Shown: one piece after another, positions 11,801 through 26,800 of the stretch
Layout of the letters: each line of letters opens with the position of its first letter
How positions within the stretch are numbered: the stretch's first letter is position 1
Source of the DNA: Bolinopsis microptera
Taxonomy: Eukaryota > Ctenophora > Tentaculata > Lobata > Bolinopsidae
NCBI RefSeq assembly: GCF_026151205.1
Contig: NC_087079.1
Span: 3,242,730-3,306,729, forward strand
DNA length: 64,000 nt
Direction of reading: 5' to 3'
Position numbers and translations under genes: made by a program
The notes under the pieces: model-generated
What the model saw: the letters and a program-made list of their open reading frames with translations, nothing else
The model's database searches: none
Told to the model about the DNA's origin: nothing

Positions 11801-14800
11801 TGATCCTGCATTTATTCAACATTTTGAGAAAAAAATCTTCTAAATGGAATAAAACCTATACTTTAATTCTATCAATATTAAGATTTTGGCATTTGTTCAA
11901 TCCTGGGTAGTCCTTAAATTCTAATTACAGCTGTAACTCTGCTCACAAATAAAATATTCTAATCTTAGTAGTAGTGAAGTTAAGGACCCCCCTGGACAAT
12001 ACAACTCGCTACTGTCTTGGGAAAGAATACCACACTTAAATTAGATTTTAGAATACTATCGATATCTTATACGTGACAAAATGTACGTACTAAAATGACC
12101 ACACGTATTTTAAACTTGACAGTTATCCGGGGTTAATTGCTCAATTTTGGTAGCTGATTGGTCAGTCGTTGTCATGTTTTAAGCTTTGAACAGTTCACCT
12201 CCCCAGGTCAGTAGATCCACATTTCACATCTCTTAATCGGAATCTAACGGATTGTTGGATTAATCACTAGAACAACTCTAAAAAGCCCTGTAATAATAAC
12301 TTAATGACACAGTGAAATATCCTTCCAAAACAGCATTTCCGCTGTATCCAGCCGTAAACCCCCTCCTCTCCCCCCCCCCCCCCCCCCCCCTAGTTTCACA
12401 GCGTCGCTCATATTACCCTAATAATTAATTATACCCCACCGCCGTCAGTTACCAGTGTGATTAACCTCCACTATTTCAGCTGTACAGAAGGAGAGACAAC
12501 CTCTATCACCTTCAAAGAGGTCACTAAGGAAGGTATGCTAGCGTTTGAGTTCATCACCTCCAAGGCTAAGGCAATCAGTATGCAGGTGGATTACAACACT
12601 ACACCACAGGACATGGCCAAAAATCTGGTACGTTTTAATTTTAGGAATTTTTTTTCGGTGATATTTCATGACTCGTGATATTTCATGACTTGTGTTTGTT
12701 TTTTGGCAAGTTTTAATGCCTGGTTTCTAGTATGCAGTCACTATGCCCATATATAATAAATGAATGTAATCATGCGTATAGTAATGCCTACCACGTGACA
12801 TGTCTTTATAGGAAACTTTTTCCGCGCAACTAAATTTCCTAATTTAGCTTTATATAATTAGTTTGGTAAAAAAAGTTTAAGAAAACAGTAACGCATATAA
12901 CTGACTCTGTCCATATTATCTGCTAAATTTGAATGCGGTTGTTGGGTTGGGCGGCCTATTTTGGAACATGTCGTCTGAATACATTAGAAAACACCCTGAC
13001 TTAATACACAATGTTATCAGTTATGTGTACAAAATTGTAGTATTGCTATTCTAATTGTTTTAATTGAATCAATTAATTTAATAGATTAGCTCCTAATTCT
13101 ATTAGAACCGTATCCTTGTTTTGATGTACAGTATAGCCATTAGTTTGCCAACTTTTTCGACTGTTTCGTTGTGTTGTACTTTTGCTAATTAAAACAAATA
13201 CAATTGTAATAGCAATAGATGATGTTTAAAACATTACCATTAAAAGTGAAACTTATATATTCAGTTATGTGAAAAGTACAAACAGCCCAAATTAATTAAT
13301 TTCATTGTTTTTTTCTTCAATTCTGATTCTCTTATCGAAATTTTCAAAAAGAAATTTCAGTTTATATATAGTAAGATAGTAGCGCCATGCTGTCCCGGCC
13401 AGCCCCGCAGAGTAAATGAATGTGCTGATGAAAATATGTGCTTTATAGTATAGTGCACACAATATATCCGCATTAATAAGTGTAAAATCTATAGATATTA
13501 CCTGTACTTTGCGTGATCTTTAGCATGGTGGGACCACGTTTAAAGTTGCGTGATAACAACGAGCTAGTTGAAGCTGATGTTGAGCCTAGTTGAGCGATGG
13601 ATAGTTTTGATAATGTTTGTTCAGTTTTAAGCCTTTATAAATCTAAATTTATGGAGTCTGCGGAAAGTCTATCAAAAGTAAGAGCCTAGATTGGTGTTTT
13701 TGTGGTCACATTTAGTGGAATATGGTGATTATTATTATCTTTGGTTTGGTCAATAGTTTTTAATTTTACAGACTATTGTTTGGATGTTTCATGAAAGTAG
13801 TTCAAAGATGATCTCTTTCTCACCAAATTGCAACACTGTTAACCCAGCGAAGCTAGTCTATTGGCTAGTGTTTGTTTGTTTGTTTGTTTATAGAACCCGT
13901 CCCCAATCTCGTATCAGAAAATGACTAAACTCAGGTCTGAGTGTGAATAGTGCAGTGGCTAGTGTTGTTACCTGGTAACCTGGTTACCTGGTTACCTGGT
14001 TACCTGGCCTGGTTACCTGGTTACCTGGTTACCTGGTTACCTGGTTACCTGGTTACCTGGTTACCTGGTTACCTGGTTACCTGGTTACCTGGTTACCTGG
14101 TTACCTGGTTACCTGGTTACCTGGTTACCTGGTTACCTAGTTACCTGGTTACCTGGTTACCTGATTACCTGGTTACCTGGTTACCTGGTTACCTGGTTAC
14201 CTGGTTACCTGGTTACCTGGTTACCCGGTTTCCTGGAATCTACTTGAGAGTTAACTTAAAAGACTACTTGAAAGTCGAGACTAAGTTTCTGACATAATGT
14301 GTGTGAAAATACCAAGTGAGATATGTCACGTGTGCCGCGAGAATTGGAATGTTTTGGTTACTCGCACTGCAAGTGGCACGTCCTATAATGAACCTCATTA
14401 ACTCTTTCTTACCTCCATTTCCAGCGGTAATTGCCTGCTAATCTGACAGAAAGATTTAAAGTAATTGGAATCAAAGCAAACTAACGGCTATTCAAATCAC
14501 CAGAAAACTTGACTGTTGTTTTTTAATGCCTAGAAAACACAGCTAACCTTTTTTTAACATTTCAGATAGACAAGAAGCATCTGGACAAGAACCACTCTGA
14601 GATCTTCATAGAGATGTGTGGCAGAGTCCTGAAGATGGCCAGAGAACAGCAAGCAGAGAACACGAACAGTAATAGCAGCGAGGAGTCTGAGTCTACTGTG
14701 AGTATTATCATATTTTACTGACTAGTGACTACTGTTATAGTCACTACTGACTACTGTTATATAATCTATGGGAGTATAATCTACTGTTATTATTTGTTAT

Positions 14801-17800
14801 TACGTCAACTATATTAGACAATCATCCTGTCGAGGATTAGTCTGTTGAACTTGCAAAGTAGATATGCGGCTGTTCAGTCGCATTTGTTCACCGCTGCAGC
14901 AAATGGCACACTGCAGCAATCCTCATCAATGATACCTTGAACGATGTTAACTTCTAGGACACCGATCAGAAAACAGTTGAAGAGAACACAGCGTACAAAC
15001 AGCCAGCTGCCAAGTCACAGAGCGTTGCTAAGCAACCAAAAGAAAAGGAGCCGGCTCCTGCTGCTGTTGCTAAGGAGACAGTCTCTAACGCTCATTCCAG
15101 ATTCAAAGTTATTCCTGTGAGTCACAGTTATATTTACTGATATTTCATTCTTAAACCTTTCTACTATTATACTTCCATAGATTTTTCTTACTAACAGTAT
15201 TATATATTATTATATTGAACCGTCGTTACCATGGCAACATCTCTTGATCTCTCCATATTTCCTGTTTTTCTGTTACCATGACATCACGACATCACCTGCC
15301 TCTTCTCTGAACCTGGTGACTGGCTGAAACGTTTAAAAAAAGCAGAAAACGTCATAAGATCTTCGTATTGCATTTTTTTTGGGATAGAAGGATCGTCACT
15401 GATGTCTCCGAGAAATTTCAAAATATGGATCAAAATATGGATCAAAATATGGATCAGAATATGGATCAAAATATGGATCAAAATATGGATGTTGAAAATA
15501 AAGACTCCTGAACTCCTCGTGAACTGAAACAATTCACACCGATACTCACTTACAGTCATTTTAGGCTCTTCTCGTTGAAGGATGACAAATTCATTAGTCT
15601 ACTGCTTTTTGGAATATTGCCAAAACAATTACCTACCCTAACCTAATTATTTTCCCTCCTGATCAAGAATCACAGTTCATAGAGGAATTTATACAGACAT
15701 GAGCAAACGTAATAATGTCTTGAGGTGTTACTCCTGAAGGAATGACATCTCTTTCTCTGGGCGGGAGAAGAATTCCATCACATTTACACCCTCCCATGAC
15801 CTGGGGACAGAGTGAGTTGCCCCTCTGCTCCCCGCAGCTAGAGCTGTAGATCTGTTTGCTTTCGTCGCTTGTTTTGTCGGGACATTTGTGTACTATTTCA
15901 GATTTATTTCATATCCTCGGCTCCCTTGGAGGGGCTCATTATTGTAATTTTAAAAGTTACCAGTTTATCTAATTTATTTATCAGTTGATATGGCACCAAT
16001 CCAACAGTTTATTTGGCAAAAGTGGTGCCCTGAAGGGGTTTCAATAACGTCCAACAGTTATATATTTATCTGGCAAAGGTCCAAAAAATCATTGCAAAAC
16101 ACCAAGGCCCCCAAACGGCTGTTTCCGAGTGTAAAGCCCCTTAAATGATCGGAATGTATGAGTTTGCATTTCCCAATGACGAGCCACTTTCATGGAACCT
16201 GATACATTTTATGTTCTGTTACTCGCTTTTCCTTACAAATCCCTTTTGCATACTATACGGATTATAACTTTATTTAAATGTTTATGTTGTCTGTACAGGG
16301 TGACCTCACTCGGCCTGGTGATTGATTTTCCGTGAAATCTTTTAAAGATAATTGTAAAGTGTAAACTTTAAATTACTGAACAACAATCTCGACCGTAAAA
16401 TCCATACTTCGCAGGAACTTTCTTTACTTTTCTAGTATTAAATGGAGAATTATCATGGTTTTAATAAAATATGTGGCTGTCGGCAACACTTTGAAATCAG
16501 CTTATTTAATCTGGAACACCTCTTTTGGTTTTAATTCGGCTAATTTCCAATAAGCTAGAGGTATTAGAATGGTTTTCTTGTGAAGGAGTTAACGGTGTTT
16601 TATCCTGCATTAATTTGTCATGCTCGTGCTTATGGTTAGTACTCCTAATATAGCTTGATATTTATCCTCTACTTACCGTTTATTATTAATTATAGAATGC
16701 GTTTATCGGTCACGTGGTCACCAATTTCCTAGTTACTCAGTTACCATGACAACTGTTCATTCCGTCTGATGGTTGATAATGTGATGGTAAAACCAAATAT
16801 CATAAGAAATGGAACAAAGCCAGAAAGCCCAGTAGTCATTATTCACTAAACCAGTATCAACTCAACCAGTTTATTCATGAATGTTTGATCTTAAAAAAGT
16901 CCGATTTTTCCCTGATTTCCCCGCTTTTTTTCCTTTATTTCTCCACAACGGTTAATGAGTACCCCGCACATGATATACTAGTAATGTAACTATGGTAACT
17001 AGTTCATTATCTTTTTGTGCGGAGTCAGTACGTGATTTTATATGTGTTGTGACTTGGCAGACAGGCAGAGTGGTTGTTGGCATGGTAGTCGAGCAGTGGA
17101 TAATTGATAAATTACACTTCATCATCATAACTTAGATACTGGTATGCTGCAATCTTTCAATATAATTGATATTTATCTTGTATCTAGATGCTCCAGGTTA
17201 GATGTGATGGGGCTGCTTTGTGCTGTCTGCTATGTTCTATGCCTCGGGTCGGATGTTTTAAATATCTTGAATTCTTTTTTGGGTTGCAGTGAAATGTTTT
17301 ATGTTGAATTAATTTCGGAGGATCAGCAATAAAATTGTGGCATTTCTTTCGTACATAGCCGCGTAGATATAGTTACACATGAAATTTAATCCCAAGTAAT
17401 TTGCATTCCTAATTAATCTTAATCGCAGAATTCCCCTGCGCTTCTTTAATTTTCAAAAATAATTCTGTAGTTTGTGCCTCAAATTCCACCGTAAATCAAC
17501 CTTGTACTTCTGGTTATTGTGTTGGAGGGAGAATAAGTTAAAATAGTTGAATACTCGGTTAACTGTCAAATAATGAGCTCTTAATCGCATCACGTGATAA
17601 GTTAGCGCCCAATCACTATCAGTGATACAAACGAGACGAGGCAGGTTTCAGTTTCAGTTTCAGTTTCAGTTTCAGTTTCAGTTTCAGTTTCAGTTTCAGT
17701 TTCAGGTTTCAGTTTGGAAGTTTCAGTTAAAATTCCCGCACACTAGCAATTCAAGTGATGGGTGACTGTATTATAATAGTAACCACTAAACACGTACCCC

Positions 17801-20800
17801 ACACGTCCTACAGAATCTCTCGCCAGACGATCGCTTGATTTTGTGATATATTTCCACTTCTATTGTTCAGATCAGAGTGAGACAGTGATTGTTTTCCCCT
17901 AGTTTGAAGAGTATTTGGCATAATTGATTCTCTGTTTTGTGGTAATGTGCCGTTTTATGCGCCGGTAGGCGTGATTTTGTTTAAATTGTTTTTATCCGCT
18001 GTATTTCCTCCACCGTGCAGCTACTGACACATTTTCCCGGTTCAGCCGGCTCGATGACGCACAATAAGAGCTATTTTAGTGAGAAATTGAATCATATTTT
18101 CACCTTTAAAAGCTTCGTTTGACCATCCTCTAGGTCTTTCATCTTGATAATGTACTGATTTGTAGCTAGTTTAATAGTTCACTAAGGAATTGACTGCGCG
18201 CCGATTGCAGGTGCGGTCCCGATTGTTTCTTTATTACTCTCTCCAATGTTTTCATTGTTTCACCTCATTGGTGGAGTAGGTACCATAACATTCTTGCTTG
18301 AGATTCCATTAATTTAGATAGACTTTTGGCCTCACAATTTTCCGGTTCCTACAACTTTGACTGATGTTACTTTGTTTAGATTGTCAGTTATTGTGATCAC
18401 TTAAATTTTCAGCTCGGTTACAATTTAACTATGCTGAAGATTTAACCGTTCAATACCAAGCTGAACAATTATTTTGTTACCAGTCCTGCTTCTGTTATCT
18501 CGTAATTACTCACTCTTATTCTATAAATAACTATAAGTATAAGCTTGTTGTTATGATTTCGTGTTTTGTTACGCCTTTTTAAACAAGTGTTTAAGAGTAG
18601 AATATCGTAAGATTTGTCATCAATTCAACTGTGTTCGATTGTTATATTTCTCTGCTGAAGAAAAATCGAGATGGCAAGTTTTAACGGTTATCTTTGTCAA
18701 CTTTGCGCCGTCGAAATGTTTTCAACTGGAAACATTACTTACGTTTCACCTAGCAGCATTCGTTAGCCTCAAGTTGATTTGAAATTTTTAAATCCAACTT
18801 TTTAAAAACTTTGCTCATGATATGAAAGGAATGCAATCATAAAACTGCCCTGAAAAACGGTAAACGATTTGTTCATCAGTCACTGTATTTAAATAATAAT
18901 CCACTTTTATTGGTATATTTACTAATTAATTAGTCTCTGACCCGGCTTCTGTGTTACTGAGGTAGTTACTGAGTAGTTGTAGAGCTATACTGTACCAAAT
19001 TGTGGAATAAACTAAATTTTTGTTTTAAATGCAGCTGAAAATTACCCGTTTTTTAAAGTACATTTTGATTTTCAAGTGCAGAAACCCCTAGAAAATAGTG
19101 ATATTTGATGCAAATTGTATCTAACACTACTATCGAAGTAGACGTACCATATAGTAGCAGTATTGGTAAAAGTAGTACACAGCAGTAGCAATACACACAT
19201 TATATACTTATACTACAAAACCAATACATTGTATTTGTAGCTGGGTGAGAAGTGTGTGGCGGTTCCTCCGCCCTGCGGACCACTTAAAGGCTAGCTTATA
19301 TAACATCTTAACCGAAAGTAAGAGTACTTTCTTGACGAAAGTCAAATACAAGGAAATACTTTCGAGAAAACCATAGTATATAGCTAACTTTAGCAGGGTA
19401 GTGTTGGTTATGTGCCTAACCTGGTGAGCACAGTGGATATCCTTGCTGTACGGCTAGTCAAACAAGGAATTGAAACTGTGGGGCTCCGTGCAGACCAACC
19501 TACCTGTGGCTAAAGCTCTAATATACAAAACCAATACATCACTAGTAGACTAAATGATTTAACAACTCCAGACACTAATGTTAACAGTGTAGTACTAACG
19601 TTAACTATTTTTACACGTACAGTGGGTTTAGTTATAGACCGTATACTACAGGGTGGGCCAAAAGTCAGTACCCATACGTTGGCCTTAATAGCTCCGCCGT
19701 GTTTTATATTTGAGAGCTGTTGCTTTGCGAATGGCATACTGTACTTACTGGTTCGAGGATTCCGTCGTCAAAATTTGAAAATTCGAATATTTTAGACCAC
19801 GCCCATTCAATATTTAAACACCTATATTGTTTTCTCTGAACATGCTGAACGCCTAATTTTTTCAGAGACGGTAGATTATCAAATGTTGCATATGATCTGA
19901 AAACATGAGGCAAAACGGATTAGAAATGACGAAGTTATCAAGCATTTTCTGTATCTCGTTAACAATATTGACTGGGTGATTATGTGACACCGTGACACGA
20001 CACCTTAATTGGGCACCCTTGACAATTCCCATAATGTTTAACGGGGTAGTTAACGGGGGCACCTTATCACGTGATTAGGTAAACCAATCACCTGATCACA
20101 CGTAATGAATAAACTCGTTATGCTTCATATCTCGGTCATCTGAGAAGCTTCAGTTCTAATTCTTTCAGGACAAACGTAATTCGAATGGCCAAACACAATT
20201 CAATAACATTTAGCTTGATCCGACTATCCAAACGATCAAATAAATGTGAAAATGAACCTCCATTTGAAAAAAATGAACGCGAATATTTTTCGAGTTGACA
20301 AATTCCTCGAACCAGTGGTGGTACTAAGTCATACCAGAAAGAAGTATTTAAATTGGGCACTCAGTGACTGAGCTATAAAGGCCAACGTATGGGTACTGAC
20401 TTTTGGCCCACCCTGTATGTAATACATAGTATATTATAGTATATGATATATAGTATAATATAGTACATAGTATATAATACATAGTATATATAGTATAGTA
20501 AATATAACGTAAGATTTGTCGGGGTTGTGTCGGATTATTGTACAGGATACCGAGTAATAGGTACAGTATATACAGTATATATTATATATATACTATATAG
20601 TATGTGTTAAACAGATCATGTTAGCACTCACCGCTCTTCATCACTCTACACAGTACACACTACATAATGTTGCCGGTTCGCTAGCTTTCCAGTAGCGCGA
20701 GCGGATTAGATTTTCTGGTTGCTGTCATTAATCCTATTGTTTTATTTTTCTCTCTTTGTTTTTTCTTTGTTTTAAATTAAGAATAGTTCTTGAGTCACAT

Positions 20801-23800
20801 CTGATGATTGAGCGAGCTTTTTTCTGGAGGTTTAGCTAGAAGTTCAGGGCCATCGTACATCACGCACACCGCCTGACTGGAGGTTCCAGTCTATAAGAGA
20901 GTTGGTGCAGACAGCAGTGTGGCCTGCTGTTGTCAAGAACTTTCACGAGAAACAGTCCTAGAGCGGACTTAAACGCTGAGAGATCTTCAATAGTGTTCAC
21001 GGGTTTTGGTAGTAGGTTCCACAAGTTTGCAGCTTTGACAGAAAAAGAGTTCTCATACATGGTTTGTAAGTAGGAAGGGCATTTCTTAGCAAGTGGTGGT
21101 ATTCTTGCTTTGGTTCTGAGGCGATCATTCTAATAGAACTTCATTTTAATGTCATTTGGGATTTTGCCATTGAGGACTTTCCAGGCATTTATAATTATAT
21201 ATAATTAGATACATATGTATATATCTCTCGTCTTCTTTGGAGAGATGGGAGGTTAAGGAGTTTTAGTTTCTCCCAGTAGTCCATGGCAGCCTGATATCCT
21301 GCGGGTGAAGGCCGAAGGGTCTTTGAACTGCTTCCAGTGTTTGGATTTCTTGTACTTTGTGAGGATTCCCAAGGGCGAAGGGAGGAGCAATACTTAAGCC
21401 TATTTCGGATGATAGTGTTGTAAAGGGAGGGGGGGGGGGGGTGTCATGAGTATTTTTGAGAGTCCCGACGAAAATGCCAAATTCTCATTCTCAAAAATTG
21501 TTTTTGAGTATTTTTGAGAAATGTTTCCAGGCGAAAAACTCATTCTCAACAAGAAATGCGGCCGCTTTTCTTTTGTGGATGGCCGCTCAATTTCCCGATC
21601 CGTGATGGCGTATTTTATCATATTCCATACAACCTGGGGACCCCAGTCTTTGCTGTTTAAAAGCATGCAGATATGGCGGAGTGACAGGCTAAGCGCCGCC
21701 CAGTTAATATAATAGTCCATATTGAATAACTTGATAATCGTGTATATTTCTATGCAATGTAACCATATGTTTATTGTTTATGCAACCTGACAGTGACACG
21801 GATCTGTGCAAAATAATCTACTAACTCATTAAAACTAACTAACTAATTAAAATAATAATAATATGCTATAAATTAGTGCCTAGTGGGATACGTACATGGT
21901 GAAATTAACAATGTACTTGGTCAGTTCAGCGCCGCACGTCAACAATTATTTAATTTAGATTATAGCGCAAAATAACTTTGTGCAAGTAGGAACGTGGGCT
22001 ATAACTGTGCGCGAGGGCACATACGCTCGCTCGCTCGCAGGACGGTCGCAAGCTACCATATACGGAAAAAACCTCTTGTCCTTGACTCTTTTGTGCTTTC
22101 GGCATTTTGAGTCATGGATCGGGAAAAAATTGATTTTGAGTATTTTCGGACCACATTGCACTGATATGAGATGATTTGGTATATCACTATTTTTGAGTGG
22201 ACAATTTTTGAGGAATGAGAAATCCATGCTGAATTTCTCAGATTCAAAAAAATTTTTTGAGAAATTCCCGGCGAAAATGGTCAAATTCTCAGATTCAAAA
22301 ATTCTCAAAAATATTCATGACCCCCCCCCCCCCCCTCTATAGAGGACTCATGACAGTTTGGTTTATGATCTGTTTTACTGGGCCGCGCTCAGCCTGTCAT
22401 TCCGCCAAATCTTTATATGTTAATGAACATAATAGCCTGGGGTCCTCAGGTAATGATCTGTTTTGAAGTAACCATGAGGCCATCCTTTTAGCATTATTGG
22501 CAATTATTTTCATGTGGATAGTCCATTGGCCGTCTAGGGTTCTCAATGAGAAGCAATGTTGGAAATAAAATTGAAACGGAATCTTTATTAACACGAATTT
22601 TTATTTTAACAGTTGTCGAGGACGAGGTTATTAACAGTAATTGTTGAGGTTTTCTCTTTTAATCGTCGTTTTATTGTGGACTTTGTTTCATTATTTTCTA
22701 TATTCAAGATAAAGAACGTAAAACTTCTTACTGTGTCACACATTCTGGTTAATATATTACTTTACGATTAATTTATTATTAACTTTCTTACCTTATCGCT
22801 CTTTACGACTCGCTATTGTGTCTTAATTCCTATTCTTAATAATGTACAGATCATACAATTAATTGTTCAGCTTATAGAATAGCAACATTATTTGTTCTTA
22901 TCGGATATGGATTATTATTTATGTCGCATCCAACTGAATGGTAGATTATCATTCGTTAGCCTATCCAAAGTCGTAATATTTTATTGAATTACAAAATATG
23001 TCTTAGAATTACTAGTTCTCAGTCAATTGTTGTGTTACTTTATAAATGATAACTTTGTAGTCCGGACTGCAGTATCTAAAGGGTTTCTATTTTTAGTTTG
23101 AAGACACATCACGAGGTTGATAACATGAATATTGAATTCCTGATCCACACATGTTGCAGTTGGTAGTTTTGCAAGGATATAATTTTTGAATAACTTTTTA
23201 TCCATTTGTCTAAACCGCTTGAGCTTCTTGGATACTACCCGCACGTGACCACGAGTACACTTGTATTTAGTAACTACACTTGTAATTATAGGTAAAACAG
23301 GGTGATGTGACGGAGTTGATTAGAGGTTCCTGCGTCACGTAATGACGAACCTCTAACGATGATCATTAACTTAAATTACGGAGCTTCCGTCGTGTTACCA
23401 TTTTGTAGAACGCGTCGTACAAGTCAAACTCTCTTCCGCGGAGTTCATGTTACTTTCAATCCATCTTTGTCGGATGTTTTCCATTTTGGGAAACATCTAT
23501 TTTTGTCATTTTTCGTGCCCTCAATTCACCTGATTTGTTCTGTATTCTGCGTAGGTAGAACCTGTTTGCTTGTATAGAGTATGTTTGTCTAATTTGTTAA
23601 TAAAAAGCACTTAGAGTGCCCGAGAAAAGCTTGCCCCTAAATTTCATGTTTTTTTTTGTAATTAAATCGTATTTCTAGCCTCGATCAACCAGCTTTTCGT
23701 GACGGTGGTATAGTGGTCATACGAAAAGCTGCCCCTTAGATTTAAAGCTTTTAGTGTAATCTTTAAACGGCCAGCTTTTCGTTGCAGTTGTAAAGTGGCC

Positions 23801-26800
23801 ATGCTTTGACGAACCATACCTCCGGACTTTCATTATGTTTTAAATTATAACCCAGCATGTTGTTATATTCCCAGTGGATCAATAGACTCCCGCGTGGTTT
23901 CGCCTGTTATTACTAATCTACTGAACTTTACATTATATACATTTACATATCACCGTCATCAAATTTTTTCGGTTTTATTGAATGTAAAGTTTACGCACAA
24001 TGGATCGTACTAAGCTGTGCAACAGGAGAACATCATGTAATGCTCGTGTCTGGAATGCTGAATAGTCTACATGAGCTTGTGTCTGTCTTGATAACATTTC
24101 CCTTCTATTAGTGGAGATCAAACAGATTTAAACAATCCTGTGAATACTTACTGAGCAAATTTTAGTGAACTTAATCATTTGGGAGGAGGGGATGTCGTCG
24201 ACATTTGCCATGACGCAAATAAGATTACTCATCTTAATAGAAGGCCAATGAGTTCCGAAACGTCGGGTATTTTCATCTAGTTTTACCAGTCCTTTGCATT
24301 GTTTTACTTTGTCTGTCGAGAGCCGTGATGCTTCCTACTAAACACTACTAAGATTGACAAAAACATTTAATTACCATTTTTGCCATATATTTCAGTTATC
24401 TTAATTCATCCCTGATATCTCCAAAAGTAAACAGCGAAATTGGCACTTACAGCCCCCTCGTAAAGGGAACTAGTCGCATTATACCATATTTGAACATGTC
24501 CCCTAGCAACTAGCAGTCCATTTGGCATGCAAGCTTCTGTGCCAACTAAATAAGTACAGCTGTTTTACCACCATAGTAGCTGTGAAACCTGCCTCGTGTT
24601 TTGCCACCTCGTGTTTTACATACTTTTATTTAGGCAACATTCCGTCGATATCCCTCCGATGATTTTACACCATACAACTCTAGTATTACAGTCCTAACTT
24701 CGCTTACATCCGGACCGGTATCACGTGCTACAGTGTCTAGGAATGTAAGGGGTCTCCGACCACAATAAGTTTGTTTTACCACCTCGTCACCTCGTGTTTT
24801 ACCACCTCGTGTTTTACCACTTCGTGTTTTACCACCTCGTCACCTCGTGTTTTACCACTTCGTGTTTTACCACCATAGTAGCTCTATTAGACCTGCAACT
24901 TTACACTTGTGAACCCTTACATCTATATAACACTTTTTGCCTTCGTAAAGCTTTGTTTTGAGTTGACATATTTTGCAATTTAGTACTTTAAAATGTTCGC
25001 TTAACTCCACACTCAAAGCTCCATTATAACTTTTTGGCCACATGCCAAAGCTATGCGATTTCTTGAAAATCACAATTAGTTGTATAATGTATTAGGGCAT
25101 GTACATTCCGTTAAAAATAGTACAGTTAAAAATAGTACAATAACACCAGACGACCCTGGAAAACAGCTATTCCAATAAACATGGCCGGTGTGCTACAGTG
25201 CTGCTACTTTAAGTTGTTTTAAGTGTTCTAAGTTATAACTATAAGTTCTTAAGTGTTACAACTTTAAATTGGCAACTCAGACGAGGACTTAAAAACAGTT
25301 AGCAACTGTGTATACACAACATGTTAAAATAGAATTTGCCAGAGTATGTGCTTTTCGACTGACAAGCTGGACATTTTAATTTGCTGTAGGTGTCGACGTT
25401 TTTATTCCCTATTTGCTACCCAACTTGTTCCATATTACCGGAGTGTTGAAGTATCGCTGTCTTTATCGCTGTCGTGTTTATTGATTATATAGATCACCAA
25501 TTTGTTTTCTTATTACTTCGACGCTCGATCCAATTTTATGGCAATTTTATTGTGTCAAAAAATTCAGTAAAGTTATTTTTGTTTACCGTTTCATAATACA
25601 TAAATAATTCGTACCCTCGCATGTTTGAAGATGTTATGTAACACTAAAAAAGGCTTCAATTCTATTTTTCCATTATTCGGCACATTTGCTGCGCCTCGTC
25701 CGTTTTACTTTTAGTCACCTATGCATATGTCAATGAGTTTCCGCCAATTTGCCAATGTTCTATTTCCAACTACTTAACAATACCGTAATTGCTATGTTTT
25801 TCGAGATTGTAATTTTTCTTGTTCGGGGTTTCGAATCTTTGAAATTTTTCTCTGCATTGCATCTCATGAACTAACATTCCTCTACTTTTTATTTATCCAC
25901 TAATAATCATTAATGAAATCGTTCAAAAGCTCTCGACTCCTAATGTATCAATATTTTCAAGGATTACTGTGAATTTCCACGAACACCACCAATGAATCAC
26001 CTACACCACATGGTCTATGCATTACCAACTTCCAGAACTACAGTACAAAACTCTTGAATAGTTCTGTAATACTCTCAAAAAGAAACCGCTGAAGTAAACC
26101 CGTCTCTTTTAAGTTCAGTGAAAGAGAAATTAAAAGAGAAAGCAAAAGAGAAACTGCTACGATGTGAAGATGAAGCGCCGAGATGAGCTCGTTCAGTGAG
26201 TTGCTGGATGGCATCCCTCTGGAAACAGTGGATGAAGTGGTGAATATCTGTGAGAGGTTCAATGAGGATGTTACCACTCGATTTGGGGACATCACGTGTG
26301 CTTATCAGGGGGAGGATGAGGATGAGATTGATAATGATTTCTTTTATGATGACATCACTGATATCATAGGAAAGGAGCTTATTGTTAAGGAAATAACACC
26401 TACTAAACCAACCGATGTTGTAAATAGTGCTAACGCATACAACCTGATGCGCATGCGGTTAGCACGCAAAGCATTTGGCAGGCAAAACTCTTGGCACGGG
26501 CCAACATCCAGCCCTGGGGACAAGAGGAGAAAACGCCACCGGTCTTGTAACGAGGTGGAACTAGTCCAGAACAAGACCAGTAACAAGACGGGTAATATTA
26601 GTAACGGTAATATGAGTAGCTCGGGTAGCACCGGTACCAGTGGAAGAGATAGTAACACCAGCAGTTTCCAGAGTTCTAAACTTAGGTCACCACTCGTTTA
26701 CGACTCTATCTCCAACGACTCCGGCTGTTCCATGGGGTCCAAAACCGCAAGTTATCCTAATAAAGCTCTTATACTCCGATCAGACTCTCTCGACAGCTAT

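Larger units (their letters stand above)
15117..26182. other. Large interval between WNK-like exon g and the 26183 exon
   Basis: It holds a 12-bp repeat (15420-15490), a TTTCAG repeat (17643-17706), the mariner-ended element, a LINE fragment, a G-run foldback, a 79-bp element and a TTTTACCACCTCG repeat. From about 15500 to 19640 and from 22600 to 26170 I could not support a gene, RNA or transposon end apart from these repeats. Confidence 0.5.

Noticed and set aside
13950-14297. Open frame encoding WLPGYLVT repeats
   Set aside because: A direct translation of the (CCTGGTTA)n array in an intron.
19649-20415. Mariner transposase gene within the TIR element
   Set aside because: Minus-strand frames of 66-75 codons show none of the expected motifs (HTH, D,D34D) and are not contiguous.
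23700-23735. GGTGGTATAGTGGTCA, similar to a tRNA D-arm/A-box
   Set aside because: No B-box, acceptor stem or anticodon arm follows at the right distance, so not a tRNA or clear SINE promoter.
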